From Chrysomallon squamiferum (taxonomy: Eukaryota; Mollusca; Gastropoda; Neomphalida; Peltospiridae): a stretch of 27,500 nt of DNA. Below, in pieces: positions 9,189 through 19,310 of this stretch (position 1 is its first letter; each line of letters begins with the position of its first letter). The DNA is taken from assembly GCA_012295275.1 (NCBI GenBank), contig CM022665.1:47297102-47324601 (forward strand), written 5' to 3'. The notes under the pieces are model-generated. The model searched no databases. It had not been told where the DNA came from and saw only the letters and a program-made list of their open reading frames with translations. A program made the translations under genes and the position numbers.

Positions 9189-9905
9189 TTAAAACCAGTT
9201 GACAAAGTCGATCAGACGGTCCTCCTCCTCGACAGCCACGGCGTCGTATGACGAATCCGTCGACTTGGGCGACGGCGAGCAGGACGCGGAGGGCGAGGCG
9301 GGCCCCCCGTGGGCGAGCGCCCCGAGGGCGAGCTTTATCTGCGCGTGCTCGGCGAACAGCGACCCGTCGGCTTTGCCCACCATCGTCTGCAGGTCCCGGA
9401 TGTACTCTATGGCTGCCCTCAGCGTCTCCACTTTGCTCATCTTCTTCGCTTTGCTGCCTTTGGAGCCGTGCGGCAGATGCTGTCGCAGCGTCGCGAACGT
9501 CGTGTTGATCAGTTTCACGCGGTTTCGCTCCCTCTCGTTGCGCCGCGCGACCGCGACAGTCGGCGGTCGCTGGAAGTCGAGGAACGACGTCGCCTGCTGC
9601 TGCTGCTGCAATTGCTGCTGCTGATGATGATGATGATGCTGTTGATGTTGAGGCGAGAAGTCGAGACGTCGCCTGCAGTGAACAACGACTCCGGCGGCGG
9701 GGTCCCGGCAGTTTTCCTTCGACGACGGAGACACGGCCGTCAACAACGTCGACGACGTTGTTGCTGCTGAAGACGACGAAGACGAGGCAGACGGAGGTGA
9801 CGGCGTGGAGAACATGCAGGACGGGCGCTCGCTTATCGGTGCAAATATGGCGGGGTCTTCGCAGAAGTTCTGAAGAGAGAGCATGTCAGCTGTGTCCATG
9901 ATCAT
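9189..9905 (-). CDS. ascl1: Achaete-scute family proneural bHLH transcription factor
   Basis: A nuclear transcription factor that, in this family, dimerises with a class I bHLH protein (E/Daughterless) and binds CANNTG E-boxes to drive neural fate. The 238-residue frame is complete and intronless. Low-complexity Ser/Pro/Ala occupies residues 33-60. A Gln/His tract covers 86-104. The bHLH domain spans about 120-173: basic RRNERERNRV (121-130, with E126 as the expected E-box-contacting Glu), helix 1 KLINTTFATLRQHLP, loop, then helix 2 KKMSKVETLRAAIEYIRDLQ. The C-terminus DRLIDFVNWF is the conserved achaete-scute tail, which favours the ASCL1/2 type over ASCL3-5. The loop (GSKGSKA) is about three residues longer than in vertebrate ASCL1. 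Met1 (9905) has C at -3; Met3 (9899) has A at -3 and G at +4 and may be the true start. The CDS is GC-rich against AT-rich flanks. The family is certain; exact orthology is not. Confidence 0.97.
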   Translation of the reverse strand: MIMDTADMLSLQNFCEDPAIFAPISERPSCMFSTPSPPSASSSSSSAATTSSTLLTAVSPSSKENCRDPAAGVVVHCRRRLDFSPQHQQHHHHHQQQQLQQQQQATSFLDFQRPPTVAVARRNERERNRVKLINTTFATLRQHLPHGSKGSKAKKMSKVETLRAAIEYIRDLQTMVGKADGSLFAEHAQIKLALGALAHGGPASPSASCSPSPKSTDSSYDAVAVEEEDRLIDFVNWF

Positions 9906-10072
9906 CTGTGGAGGTTTCGTCTGGTCTGTAGTTTTCTCGTTTTGTTCTCGTTATTTTATTTTTTCTTTCTTTATATCCTGATCTCTCTCGCTCTCGCTCT
10001 CTCTCAGTATGTCGAGTTAGCCAGTGTCTTTGGAGGCTTCTGCCGCAAAACGACCTATCGAAGCAAACTGTC
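9906..10072 (-). promoter_or_regulatory. Probable 5' leader of the ASCL gene
   Basis: Between the ATG and the expected start site (about 10070, 30 bp downstream of the TATA box) there is no upstream ATG on the minus strand. It contains a GA-rich tract (plus-strand CTCTCTCGCTCTCGC at about 9980-10006). The minus strand reads CGACAGTTT around 10069-10071, a loose initiator match. The leader extent is inferred. Confidence 0.45.
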
Positions 10073-10095
10073 GGGGTTGCCAATGACAACTTCTC

Positions 10096-10101
10096 TTTAT
10101 A
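10096..10101 (-). promoter_or_regulatory. TATA box of the ASCL gene
   Basis: The minus strand reads CCGTATAAAGAG, a canonical TATAAA about 190 bp upstream of the ATG, with GC-rich flanks. It is oriented and positioned for the ASCL gene. Confidence 0.6.
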
Positions 10102-10127
10102 CGGATCCGTCATTAACGCAGCGCAGG

Positions 10128-10139
10128 CCACGCCCACCC
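10128..10139. promoter_or_regulatory. CACCC/GC box (Sp/KLF type)
   Basis: CCACGCCCACCC lies about 30 bp upstream of the TATA box, a usual position for an Sp/KLF site in a proximal promoter. Confidence 0.45.
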
Positions 10140-10186
10140 GGTACTTTCGTCTGTTAGTTTTACCTGTCACTGGGCGCGAGACTGGT

Positions 10187-10192
10187 CACGTG
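10187..10192. promoter_or_regulatory. CACGTG E-box in the ASCL proximal promoter
   Basis: GGTCACGTGGTC lies about 90 bp upstream of the TATA box. CACGTG is bound by Hairy/Hes repressors and by Myc/USF-type factors. Hes repression of achaete-scute promoters is established for the family; use here is inferred. Confidence 0.4.
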
Positions 10193-10199
10193 GTCTCGC

Positions 10200-10398
10200 C
10201 TCTTTTTTTTTTTTGTGAAGCCGGCGTTTTGAATATATCGCTTCCACTCAGATTCGGAAAAAAACTGACGTCGGAATATTCTCTTTCAAATGGCTTTCCA
10301 CTGCAGACAAAAGATAATGAAAAGGTTATGAGTGTATGGGGACCCCCCCCCACTAAGGGGTACACCTCTTTTGTGCCGTACAATTTTGGCTATGAAAG

Positions 10399-10429
<31 letters not shown>

Positions 10430-10657
10430 CTGTGATGGGGTGAGGGGCGCGGCGAGGAGGGGGGGCGTTTGACGGAGACTTCTTCCCTGTAATAAAAAAA
10501 AAAATTAAAAAAAAATTAAAAACTTTATGCGTAACGGTTTTAGCATTCGGAGCCAAGCCAGTGATTTTTGAAAGCGTTTTTTCTAATTATTCAAAGCAAA
10601 GTTTGTCCTGGGCATATCATCACAAAGGAGGGGTAAAGGCAAAGGATCGGGTTTTTT

Positions 10658-10690
<33 letters not shown>

Positions 10691-10917
10691 TTCTTTTTGG
10701 GGCTGTTTGTTATCTTAGCGTCAGTCTCCTAAACGCGCGTTGTTGAAGAAGGGAACAAGGGCACGTAACTCTGACGTAAAGAAAAACGCATCATTCTTCC
10801 TTTATCTTTTTTTTTTTTTTTTTTTAAACAAAGAGTCTTCTTTCTTACAACGCCGGTCTCAAATAACACTTTTAATTTCCAGCTTTCTTAGTCTGAACAT
10901 ACTGAACATTTTGTACA
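10200..10917. other. Low-complexity upstream DNA (poly-A, TTTC tract)
   Basis: It contains a poly-A tract (10399-10427), a G-rich stretch (10436-10468), a (TTTC)n tract (about 10659-10690) and a T run near 10809-10825. Short ORFs have no recognisable content. Confidence 0.75.
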
Positions 10918-11325
10918 GTGATAACAACGACAAGTACAACAACAACAATAACAGCAACTATGCTGACAACAACAACAACTATAATAATAATAAAGGCAAC
11001 AATAACAACAGAAATAATAATAATAATAATATTAATATTAATAACAACAGCAATAACAGTAATAAAATAGCAGCAACAACAACATTAACAACAATAATAG
11101 TAATAATAATAATAATAATAATATAATAAAAATAATAACAACAACAACAATACTAGTAACAATAATAATAATAATACCATAAACAATAATAACAATAGCA
11201 ACAAGTATAATTATATTAACAATAATAACAACAACAGCAACAACAATAATAACAGCAACAGTTACTAAAACGACCACCATTACTTCTGTTTCAACAACAA
11301 CAACAACAACAACAAAAATATCCTA
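10918..11325. repeat. Long decayed (AAC)n/(AAT)n triplet tract
   Basis: About 400 bp of AAC, AAT and CAG triplets with substitutions. ORFs on both strands are poly-Asn or poly-Leu/Ile/Val translations. Confidence 0.92.
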
Positions 11326-12312
11326 TGAATATGAAAGGCAAAAACAGAAATAAAACAACAACGACGACAAAAACAAAATAAAACAAAAGCTTCAATAACA
11401 AGAACAAACATTTGTTTTCTTTTCTTTTCTGGCTTTATGTATCGTGGCACTTTTATGATTTGTTTCAGCTGAGTACTTCTTTATTATTATTTTTGTTTGT
11501 ATTTGTTTGTTTTAGTGATTAACTTTTCATTTCGTCGTAGCTTTAAATTTATTCAGTTTTAATAAAATCAGTAATTACATTGTACGTTTCATTGTACGAT
11601 TACAGATACACGCTAAAAAAAAAGAAACAAAACTTGTTTCTAAACGAGGCTGAGATTCAGACTGATCTCTGCGGTATGAAGTTTACACAGATTGATGAAA
11701 TAGCAACATTCTACATATATACAGATACACACATGCACACACAGACATATACAAACACACGCACGTAAAACCCCCACATACACACATACACATGCAAAAA
11801 TACACTCTCATACATACACGCACAAACGCTCACAAGAGATTTAGCTATACAGGTGTATCATCATATAGGTTTATCTTTTTTCTTCTTTATTTCATTTTTC
11901 ATTTCACACACACATTCACACACATACACCAACACACACAAACACATGCACACTCAAATGCACACACATACATACACACACAAAAACATGTAGACAAACA
12001 CATAAGACGTACACACAAACACACACACATAAACACTAACACAATTTATTTTTCGCTGTACTTCATGTTTGTTTTTGTTTTTTTCCTTGAATACAAATAG
12101 ATTTAGGTTTAAATAGATGTGTAATGGATACAAAATTAAATAAATAAAAGAAACGAAAAGGTAATTTATTACAAAAACAATCTAATTAACACATTTTTGA
12201 ATATGTTATAGAAAATTCTTAACTATTAGTATAATAATTATCTTAATTGTTCAGATTTGAAAAATAAAGCTGTAAGTGTTGTTCATTAGATGTCAAAAAC
12301 ACATACCTGTTT
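11326..12312. other. AT-rich intergenic DNA with cryptic CA-rich zone
   Basis: ACACAY-rich cryptic repeat covers about 11720-11830 and 11905-12035. The rest is AT-rich with a CAGCTG at about 11468. ORFs such as 11792-12100 are CA-repeat translations. Confidence 0.8.
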
Positions 12313-12389
12313 TATATATATATATATATATATATTACATTATTATTATTATTATTTTATTATTATTATAATGTTTATATTTATTATTA

Positions 12390-12456
<67 letters not shown>
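12313..12456. repeat. (TA)n and (ATT)n microsatellites
   Basis: TA 12313-12335, then ATT-type repeats to about 12455. Confidence 0.96.
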
Positions 12457-12459
<3 letters not shown>

Positions 12460-13130
12460 AAGTGCAGTTTTCAAATGATGGCGAACTCAACAGCCGTAAT
12501 CGACATGACAGTCAAAAATCAATAAAATTAAAATCATTTCTAGAAAAATCTGATTAAAGTTTCAAATTCATTTTCAGTACTTCTATCCAGTTTTACCTGT
12601 CAAAAAATAAATTATTTACATTTTCAAATTTATTAAGAAAAAAAAAAAAAAAAATATTTAAAATAAAAATAACAATAAAAAATAAAAACGTCTATTTATT
12701 AACCTGTCAAATATATTTAAATCATGAATATTTTAGAGAGAGAGAAAAAAAAAAAAGAAAGAAAAAAATCTCGCATTTGTGCTAAACGCTTTGACGCTTG
12801 GAAGCAGCGTTAGACAAGAGTTCTTTCTTCGTCCGCTGTCAATACAAGATGAAGTACAACAGTCTAGGAGAGATATGAATATTCTGCAACAGTTCAACTT
12901 GGCGGAGTCGAGCGTTTTTATTTCTTTTTTTTTTTTTTTTTTTTTTTTAAATACGGCAGAATGCAAATCTGCTGCACCTTAAGGTTAAACGTGTGAACGT
13001 AAATCAGACGGGGAAACGAACGATAAATTTTAATGTTTTGTGTGTTAAAGACTTGCGTATTTTCTTACGCAACGTGTCATGTTTAATTGCGATCGTAAAT
13101 TAACGCAGTGCAAAATGTTTTGTCGAGATT

Positions 13131-13134
<4 letters not shown>
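12457..13134. other. AT-rich DNA with short complex islands
   Basis: Complex sequence lies at about 12770-12910 and 12955-13125. The latter contains an octamer (ATGCAAAT, 12961-12968) and a 7 bp inverted repeat TTGCGTA/TACGCAA (13053-13059 and 13066-13072). A-rich and T-rich tracts lie between. No gene was seen. Confidence 0.6.

Positions 13135-13197
<63 letters not shown>
13135..13197. repeat. (TC)n microsatellite
   Basis: About 31 TC units. Confidence 0.98.
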
Positions 13198-13199
<2 letters not shown>

Positions 13200-13373
13200 G
13201 TAATTTTTGGACATGGTGTCGATTTTGTTTAAGTGTTATTTTTTTTTTGTTATTTTTATTTCTTTTATTTTATTTTTTTAGATTTTTTTTTTTAATAATA
13301 TATATATATATTTAAAAAAGAAAAAAATATATATATATAAAATAAAATACAAACTCTTCTGGTGATGATGATG

Positions 13374-13448
<75 letters not shown>
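13374..13448. repeat. (ATT)n microsatellite
   Basis: About 25 ATT units, preceded by GAT triplets. Confidence 0.98.
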
Positions 13449-14087
13449 TATTATTGGTTGTATAACTGTTGTATTTTTTAAAATATTTTTATTTACTTAT
13501 TTATTTGTTTATTAATTGATTATTTATTTATTAATTTTCTGGTTTTGGTTTTGTTTATTTACTTTCATACATCTTTGTTCTTTTCTTTTAATTTTTAATT
13601 TATTTATTTATTTATTTTATGTTATTGCCTCTGTTTATTTATTTATTTATTTTCATACATCTTGTTTGTTTTGGGGTGTATTTTTTTATTTTTCATTTTT
13701 TTTTTTTTTTTTTAAATTTTAATAGATACACTTTTCATAATAATTAAGCCATCTGATATTCATGTTTCAATTTATAGCGTTGCCATCATCAAGTAACTGT
13801 TACATTAAACATTTATTTACCTCGCCAGACGACAGAGAGTATCGAACAAGCGACAAGAAGTGTCATAAAAGTTGTCAATTTTTGTTTCAAAAATAAAACG
13901 AGCAAACAGACAAAGAAGTAAATTAGAAAAATAAAAATAATGAATTAAAAATGTAGAAAAGAACATAGTAAAAAAAAAAAGAAAAAACAGAAGAAAGAAA
14001 GAAAGAAAAATAATTTAAAAAATGTTTGGTTTTTTTTTTTTTTAATTAGTAACTAAAATTACAAATTCCAAAGTTAGAAAAAGACTC

Positions 14088-14123
<36 letters not shown>

Positions 14124-14384
14124 AAATTAAAATTAAAAAGCAAAATAAAACTAAACTTTATAAAAATAAAAATAGAAAAGACAAAAAACAACAACAAACA
14201 AACAACACCAACAACATTAGGACGATAACGCTAAACTCTCTCTGTCTCTTTTAAGGGGGTATAAAAAAAAAAAAAAAAAAAAAGAAAGATAAAAGAAAAT
14301 AAAAAGTAGGGGGGGAACATTTAAAAAGAAATGGCGTCTCTTCTTGCATCATTCAGAAAATGTGCTACTGAAAAAACACCTGTA
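13449..14384. other. AT-rich low-complexity DNA
   Basis: TTTA tracts (13490-13650), T and A homopolymers, and (TA)n at about 14090-14119. No gene was seen. Confidence 0.85.
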
Positions 14385-14725
14385 TGTTAATGACGTGGAG
14401 ATAATTGACTGGTGGCGGAGTCGCTCTCTGTGATGTAAATATGGCGTAATTCACATAAAAATACCGGGTCACAGGCAGCCACCGATTCTCTCTCTCCGCC
14501 GAATCGTTCCCCTGCTCGCTTTGTTGCCCATGGCAATGCAACGGGATTCCCCCGCGAAACAGAGAAGATTTGCTTTCGGCTGCTCGCTCCAGACACGCGA
14601 CCTGCTCGCGCCGGAAGACACACGTGGGTTCGGCGTAAACACCCGATCTCAGTATACTAACTCGTCACAGGCTCGGAATTCTCTTCCGTGGGTCGCGCTG
14701 AACGTAATAAACGTGTTTTTTTTTT
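14385..14725. promoter_or_regulatory. GC-richer island, candidate enhancer
   Basis: Non-repetitive sequence with an RFX-like X-box (GTTGCC-CAT-GGCAAT, 14523-14537), a CACGTG (about 14624), AATATGGCG near 14432, and TGACGTGG near 14391. The minus-strand 78-codon ORF (14387-14623) shows no recognisable domain. It lies about 4.4 kb upstream of the ASCL start. Regulatory function is inferred from contrast and motifs. Confidence 0.35.
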
Positions 14726-14984
14726 TTTTTTTTTTTGGGGAAAAGCATGTCTGTTGATCGAGATATAAACACCCGGCGATTTGCTTAACTGCGATGACAA
14801 TATATTAAATACTGAAAGTTTAAAAAAAACAATTGAACGTCTTGTCGAGTAGTCAGTCTTGTCTGGTGTGTTCTTCTAGCCAGCGAATCAGATTTCGTCC
14901 TTTCTACGTCGTGGTGGTCGTCGTCGTCTGCAGCGTCTCTTCTGTTTACAGCTACAAAGATAATCACCTGATTTTAATTTCTGT

Positions 14985-15011
14985 GCACACACACACACAC
15001 ACACAGACAGA

Positions 15012-15048
<37 letters not shown>

Positions 15049-15260
15049 ACATACACAGACACACATACACACATAAACAGACACACATACACACACACAG
15101 ACACACACACACATGCATTTATACTTATTAAGACCCATTTATTTATAAAGATGTATGTACGATCGTATATATATATATATATATCTATGTAAGGCGTGTA
15201 TGTGTGGATGGACGAATATATAATCGTGTGCATATATGTATGTATATAATGTATATGTGT

Positions 15261-15302
<42 letters not shown>

Positions 15303-15345
15303 CGTATGTATGTATGTATATTGTTTGTGTATGTCTTTTCAACTC
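14985..15345. repeat. (CA)n, (TA)n and TATG microsatellite cluster
   Basis: CA-rich 14987-15115, TA about 15166-15184 and 15266-15291, TATG-rich to 15322. All ORFs here are repeat translations. Confidence 0.95.
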
Positions 15346-15418
15346 TTATACAGACGATAAATATGCCATTATTATGAAAATCTATTTTTTCTTTCTCTTT
15401 TCTCTTTTTCAGATACAT

Positions 15419-15950
15419 TTACTTATTATTGTTATTAATAGTACTAGTAGTTGTTGTTGTTGTTGTAGAAGTAGTAGTAGTAATAGTAGTTTATTTATTC
15501 ATTATTTATTTACTTAAGGTATGTTTTCTTTTTTAACTACACCTATGTAATAATAATAATAATAATACACAGCAATAGTAGTAGAACTGGTTTTTTTCAT
15601 TTACTTAAGGTATGTTTTATCTTTTAATTGCACCTGCATAATATTGATAGTAAGTAGTCGTAGTAGTAGTAGTAGTAATAAAAAAAAAATAATAGTAGTA
15701 GTAGTAGCAGTATTAGCAGTAGGAGCAGCTATAGTGGTAGTAGTAGTATGTTTTGTCTTTTAATTGCACCTGTGTAATAATGATAATAACTAGTAGTAGT
15801 AGAAATAATAATAAATAATAGTAGGAGTAGTAGTAGTAGAAATAATAATAATAGTGGTAGTAGTGGTAGTGGTAATAGATACATTATTATTAATTTTTTT
15901 TAACAATACACTGGAGGTGTGTTTTTTCTCTTTTAATTACACGTATGTAT
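15419..15950 (+). repeat. GTA/ATA triplet tract carrying four copies of a ~35 bp motif
   Basis: Four related blocks, GTATGTTTTNTCTTTTAATT followed by RCACCTGTRTAATAAT, start at 15519, 15610, 15746 and 15917. They are separated by variable GTA/ATA triplet runs. Copies 1 and 2 also share TTTACTTAAG upstream. The pattern is a complex tandem array in which the non-triplet core is better kept than the triplet spacer. Confidence 0.8.
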
Positions 15951-15959
15951 GACAAGTTG

Positions 15960-16460
15960 TGATAAATGCCAGGGGTCGGGGTGTGAAGATGGCGTGGTCT
16001 GTGTTATTGTGTGTTTCGCCAAGTGACCATCGCGCGTTCAGCACCCCGCGGGCACGGTTCACACGTGTAATTTCGCAGACGTACAAATGACAATCGAGTT
16101 GGCTCAGACGGAAAGATTTTTCACCGGCCACTGAGTCCCCGCCGCTTCAAGCCGGCAGTTTCGTACGAACGCCGCAGATAATCAACAACAACAACGGTTA
16201 TCTGGGCGAAAATTGGAGGAAATTAGAGCCACGTGGCGCCCCCCAGGGCTGGTCACCCGGATGGAAGTGGTTAGGGACGTCGAACTGATCTAGTCGTTAA
16301 CCTGAATGTTTTGACAGATCGGTGAGATATCGCGATGGTGTACAGTGGACGTGAATACGTGACGTCACGCTGTTGTCAAGTGTACGAGAGAATGTGACGT
16401 CACGCTGCAGGCCGGTGTACGCGAAAACGTGACGTCACGCTGTTGTCCGGTGCACGTGAC
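15960..16460. promoter_or_regulatory. GC-rich island with CRE array (candidate enhancer)
   Basis: Complex, CpG-rich sequence about 6 kb upstream of the ASCL start site. It contains AAGATGGCG (15986-15994), inverted GATA sites CAGATAA (16175-16181) and TTATCTG (16198-16204), the palindrome GCCACGTGGC (16228-16237) next to GGCGCC, and the CRE repeat array at 16338-16455. The 64-codon minus-strand ORF is not recognisable. Enhancer function is inferred. Confidence 0.45.
16338..16455 (+). repeat. 35 bp tandem array with three perfect CRE sites
   Basis: TGACGTCA occurs at 16360-16367, 16395-16402 and 16430-16437, exactly 35 bp apart, each inside GTGACGTCACGCTG. Each unit also carries GTGTAC (16338, 16380, 16415; GTGCAC at 16450). 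The first unit has seven extra bases between GTGTAC and the CRE. CREB/ATF binding to this octamer is established; function here is inferred. Confidence 0.9.
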
Positions 16461-17230
<770 letters not shown>

Positions 17231-17530
17231 AACCCACAAATATATGGATCAATTCTGATACAGCAGACAATTAAACCTTTTATTTAAAAAAAATTTAAAA
17301 ATTATAACTTTGTAATTAATTATTTAACAAACTGAAGGGGTACACATACGGACGGATGCATGGATTATAAGATACGCTTTAATTTCAGCCAACAACAAAA
17401 AAAAAAAAAAAAAAAACAGTAGGTCGACACTGTAAAGCAGCAGTAAACAGATTTAATTCGTTTTTAGCGGTAATCCACCCCCCACCACACAGCAACCCAC
17501 CCCTAAAGAATAACGACATCGCCTCCTTTG

Positions 17531-17573
<43 letters not shown>

Positions 17574-17730
17574 CACCCCATCATTGAAAATTTAAAACTC
17601 TGTCAGGTATTGTTCAATTCCTCTTTTTAGTTCTCAATAAAAAGCCCCTTTTGACGCGGTTACGTTACAACTGAGTGGGGGTAGAGAAAGAAAAAAAAAA
17701 AAAATTATAATTAACGTTATATTATTTCCG
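17231..17730. other. Low-complexity DNA with A and T homopolymers
   Basis: Poly-A near 17397-17416, a T38 run at 17536-17573, and poly-A near 17691. No gene was seen. Confidence 0.85.
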
Positions 17731-18145
17731 CAGTTTTCTCCCTTGGATTAATGTACTGTGAACGTGCCTTAGCGGTGACGCTTAAAATTATAAAGCCGGG
17801 TTATTCGGGAAGAGTGAAAGAGATGTTGTTATTCAATCTGTGTTATCAGTGACACATACATCTCCGAAGATATATTAAGCATCGTAAGTAATTTGCATGT
17901 GAACAGAAGCAAAAAGCGAAATACGATCGCTGGAAGGCGAGGTCTGCGTAACGGCGTCGTAACCTAGCAAGCGCGTGCGGTCGTTACGTCGTCGTAAGAC
18001 AGTCAGGTGACGTGTTAACCTCCGCCTCGCGTGATTCTTTCTAACGGGGGGGTAACCAATCAGCGCCGTACTAACGAGAGTGTCCTCTCGTGCAGAGCGC
18101 GTGCCGAGGCGTGGCGTTACAGCAATGAAAAGTGATGTATAAAAT
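17731..18145 (+). promoter_or_regulatory. GC-richer island with CCAAT and TATA motifs
   Basis: Complex sequence with an octamer ATTTGCAT (17891-17898) overlapping CATGTG, a CCAAT box in AACCAATCAG (18056-18060) and GTATAAAATA (TATAAAA 18138-18144) on the plus strand 80 bp later. It looks like an orphan promoter or enhancer, but downstream sequence (18150-18360) is only T-rich low complexity. The minus-strand ORF (17875-18279) is lysine-rich repeat translation fused to unrecognisable sequence. Confidence 0.35.
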
Positions 18146-18864
18146 ATAATCTTTTTACTTCTTTTTTCTTTTTTTTTCTTTCTTTTTTTCTTTTCTTTTT
18201 TTCGTTTTTTTTTTATTCGTTCTTTTTTGCTTTCTTTCGTTTCAGTATATTTTCTTTCTTTTGTTTTTACTTTTCGCACTTTGTTACTCTTTTTATCTTC
18301 GGTATATTTATTTATTTATTTATTTTTTTTTTTTTTCCGGTTTTTTTTTTTTACAGTTATTTTTATTATTTTATTATTATTTTACAAAAAGAGATAGTTT
18401 TTCTTACATATTGTTCTTTTGTTAAACAAAAAACTTATACTGTTATAATTTGGGTTACAAAACATGTATCAATTATTCGATAAAGCTTTTTGTTTTAATT
18501 TGTATCTGTTGATTGCATTTATGCATTATGCAGACATATATACATGCATACATACACACAGACGTATTGCGTAGCAGTAGACGTAATAGTTGCAGTAATA
18601 GTAGTATAAAGAAAGAATATAGTGGCTAAAGTATTAATCATGAAATTAAAAACGTAAGCTAGATTTTAAAACGCGGCGACTCCTGCTGCTGTAGACTATT
18701 TGCTCTTGTTACTTCTATTTGGAATAAAAATATTTGGTTGGCGTCTTTTTTTACTGTTTTATAATTTAACGTTTTATCTAGCTGTTCTTATTACAAATCG
18801 AAATTAAATTACAAATGTACCTAATAGTATTTTGGTGTTTTTTTTTGTTTTTTTAATGCTTGTA

Positions 18865-18905
<41 letters not shown>

Positions 18906-19053
18906 ATTGATACGTATGTAATGAATATTTTATGCGTATAGTAAAGAAATTTAAAACTGTTACGATTATAAGTAAGTATCTGTGTACTAATAACAAAAAA
19001 CAATCACTGTAACAACGTATTTCAAACTCCATGATTACTAATTCGAGTAAACT

Positions 19054-19089
<36 letters not shown>

Positions 19090-19310
19090 TTGAATATTTT
19101 CAGAAAACAAAACAAAAAAAAAGTATTAAACCCAGTACTGGAACTATGTATTTATTTCACTCTCTGAAAAAAAAAAATAATAATAATAATGAATAATAAT
19201 AATAAAAAAAAAAATTTATAAATTTAAAAAAGGTTTAAAAGGTTTAAAAAGTAAAAAAAAAAAAAAAAAAAATGTATATATATCATATAAAATGTGTATG
19301 TAAATAGAGA
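18146..19310. other. AT-rich low-complexity DNA
   Basis: T-rich 18150-18360, (TG)n about 18867-18903, A31 at 19057-19087, and AAT/poly-A near 19170-19275. No gene was seen. Confidence 0.85.

Noticed and set aside
9199-9770. Three plus-strand ORFs of 86-153 codons
   Set aside because: They are antisense shadows of the GC-rich ASCL coding region and show no domain.
14387-14623. Minus-strand ORF of 78 codons
   Set aside because: No domain or signal peptide; better explained as part of a regulatory island.
16228-16253. CTCF-like site in GCCACGTGGCGCCCCCCAGG
   Set aside because: At least three mismatches to the CTCF core on the minus strand; too weak to annotate.
17875-18279. Minus-strand ORF of 134 codons with a Lys/Glu-rich N-terminus
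   Set aside because: The first third is translation of a T-rich tract and the rest is unrecognisable island sequence.
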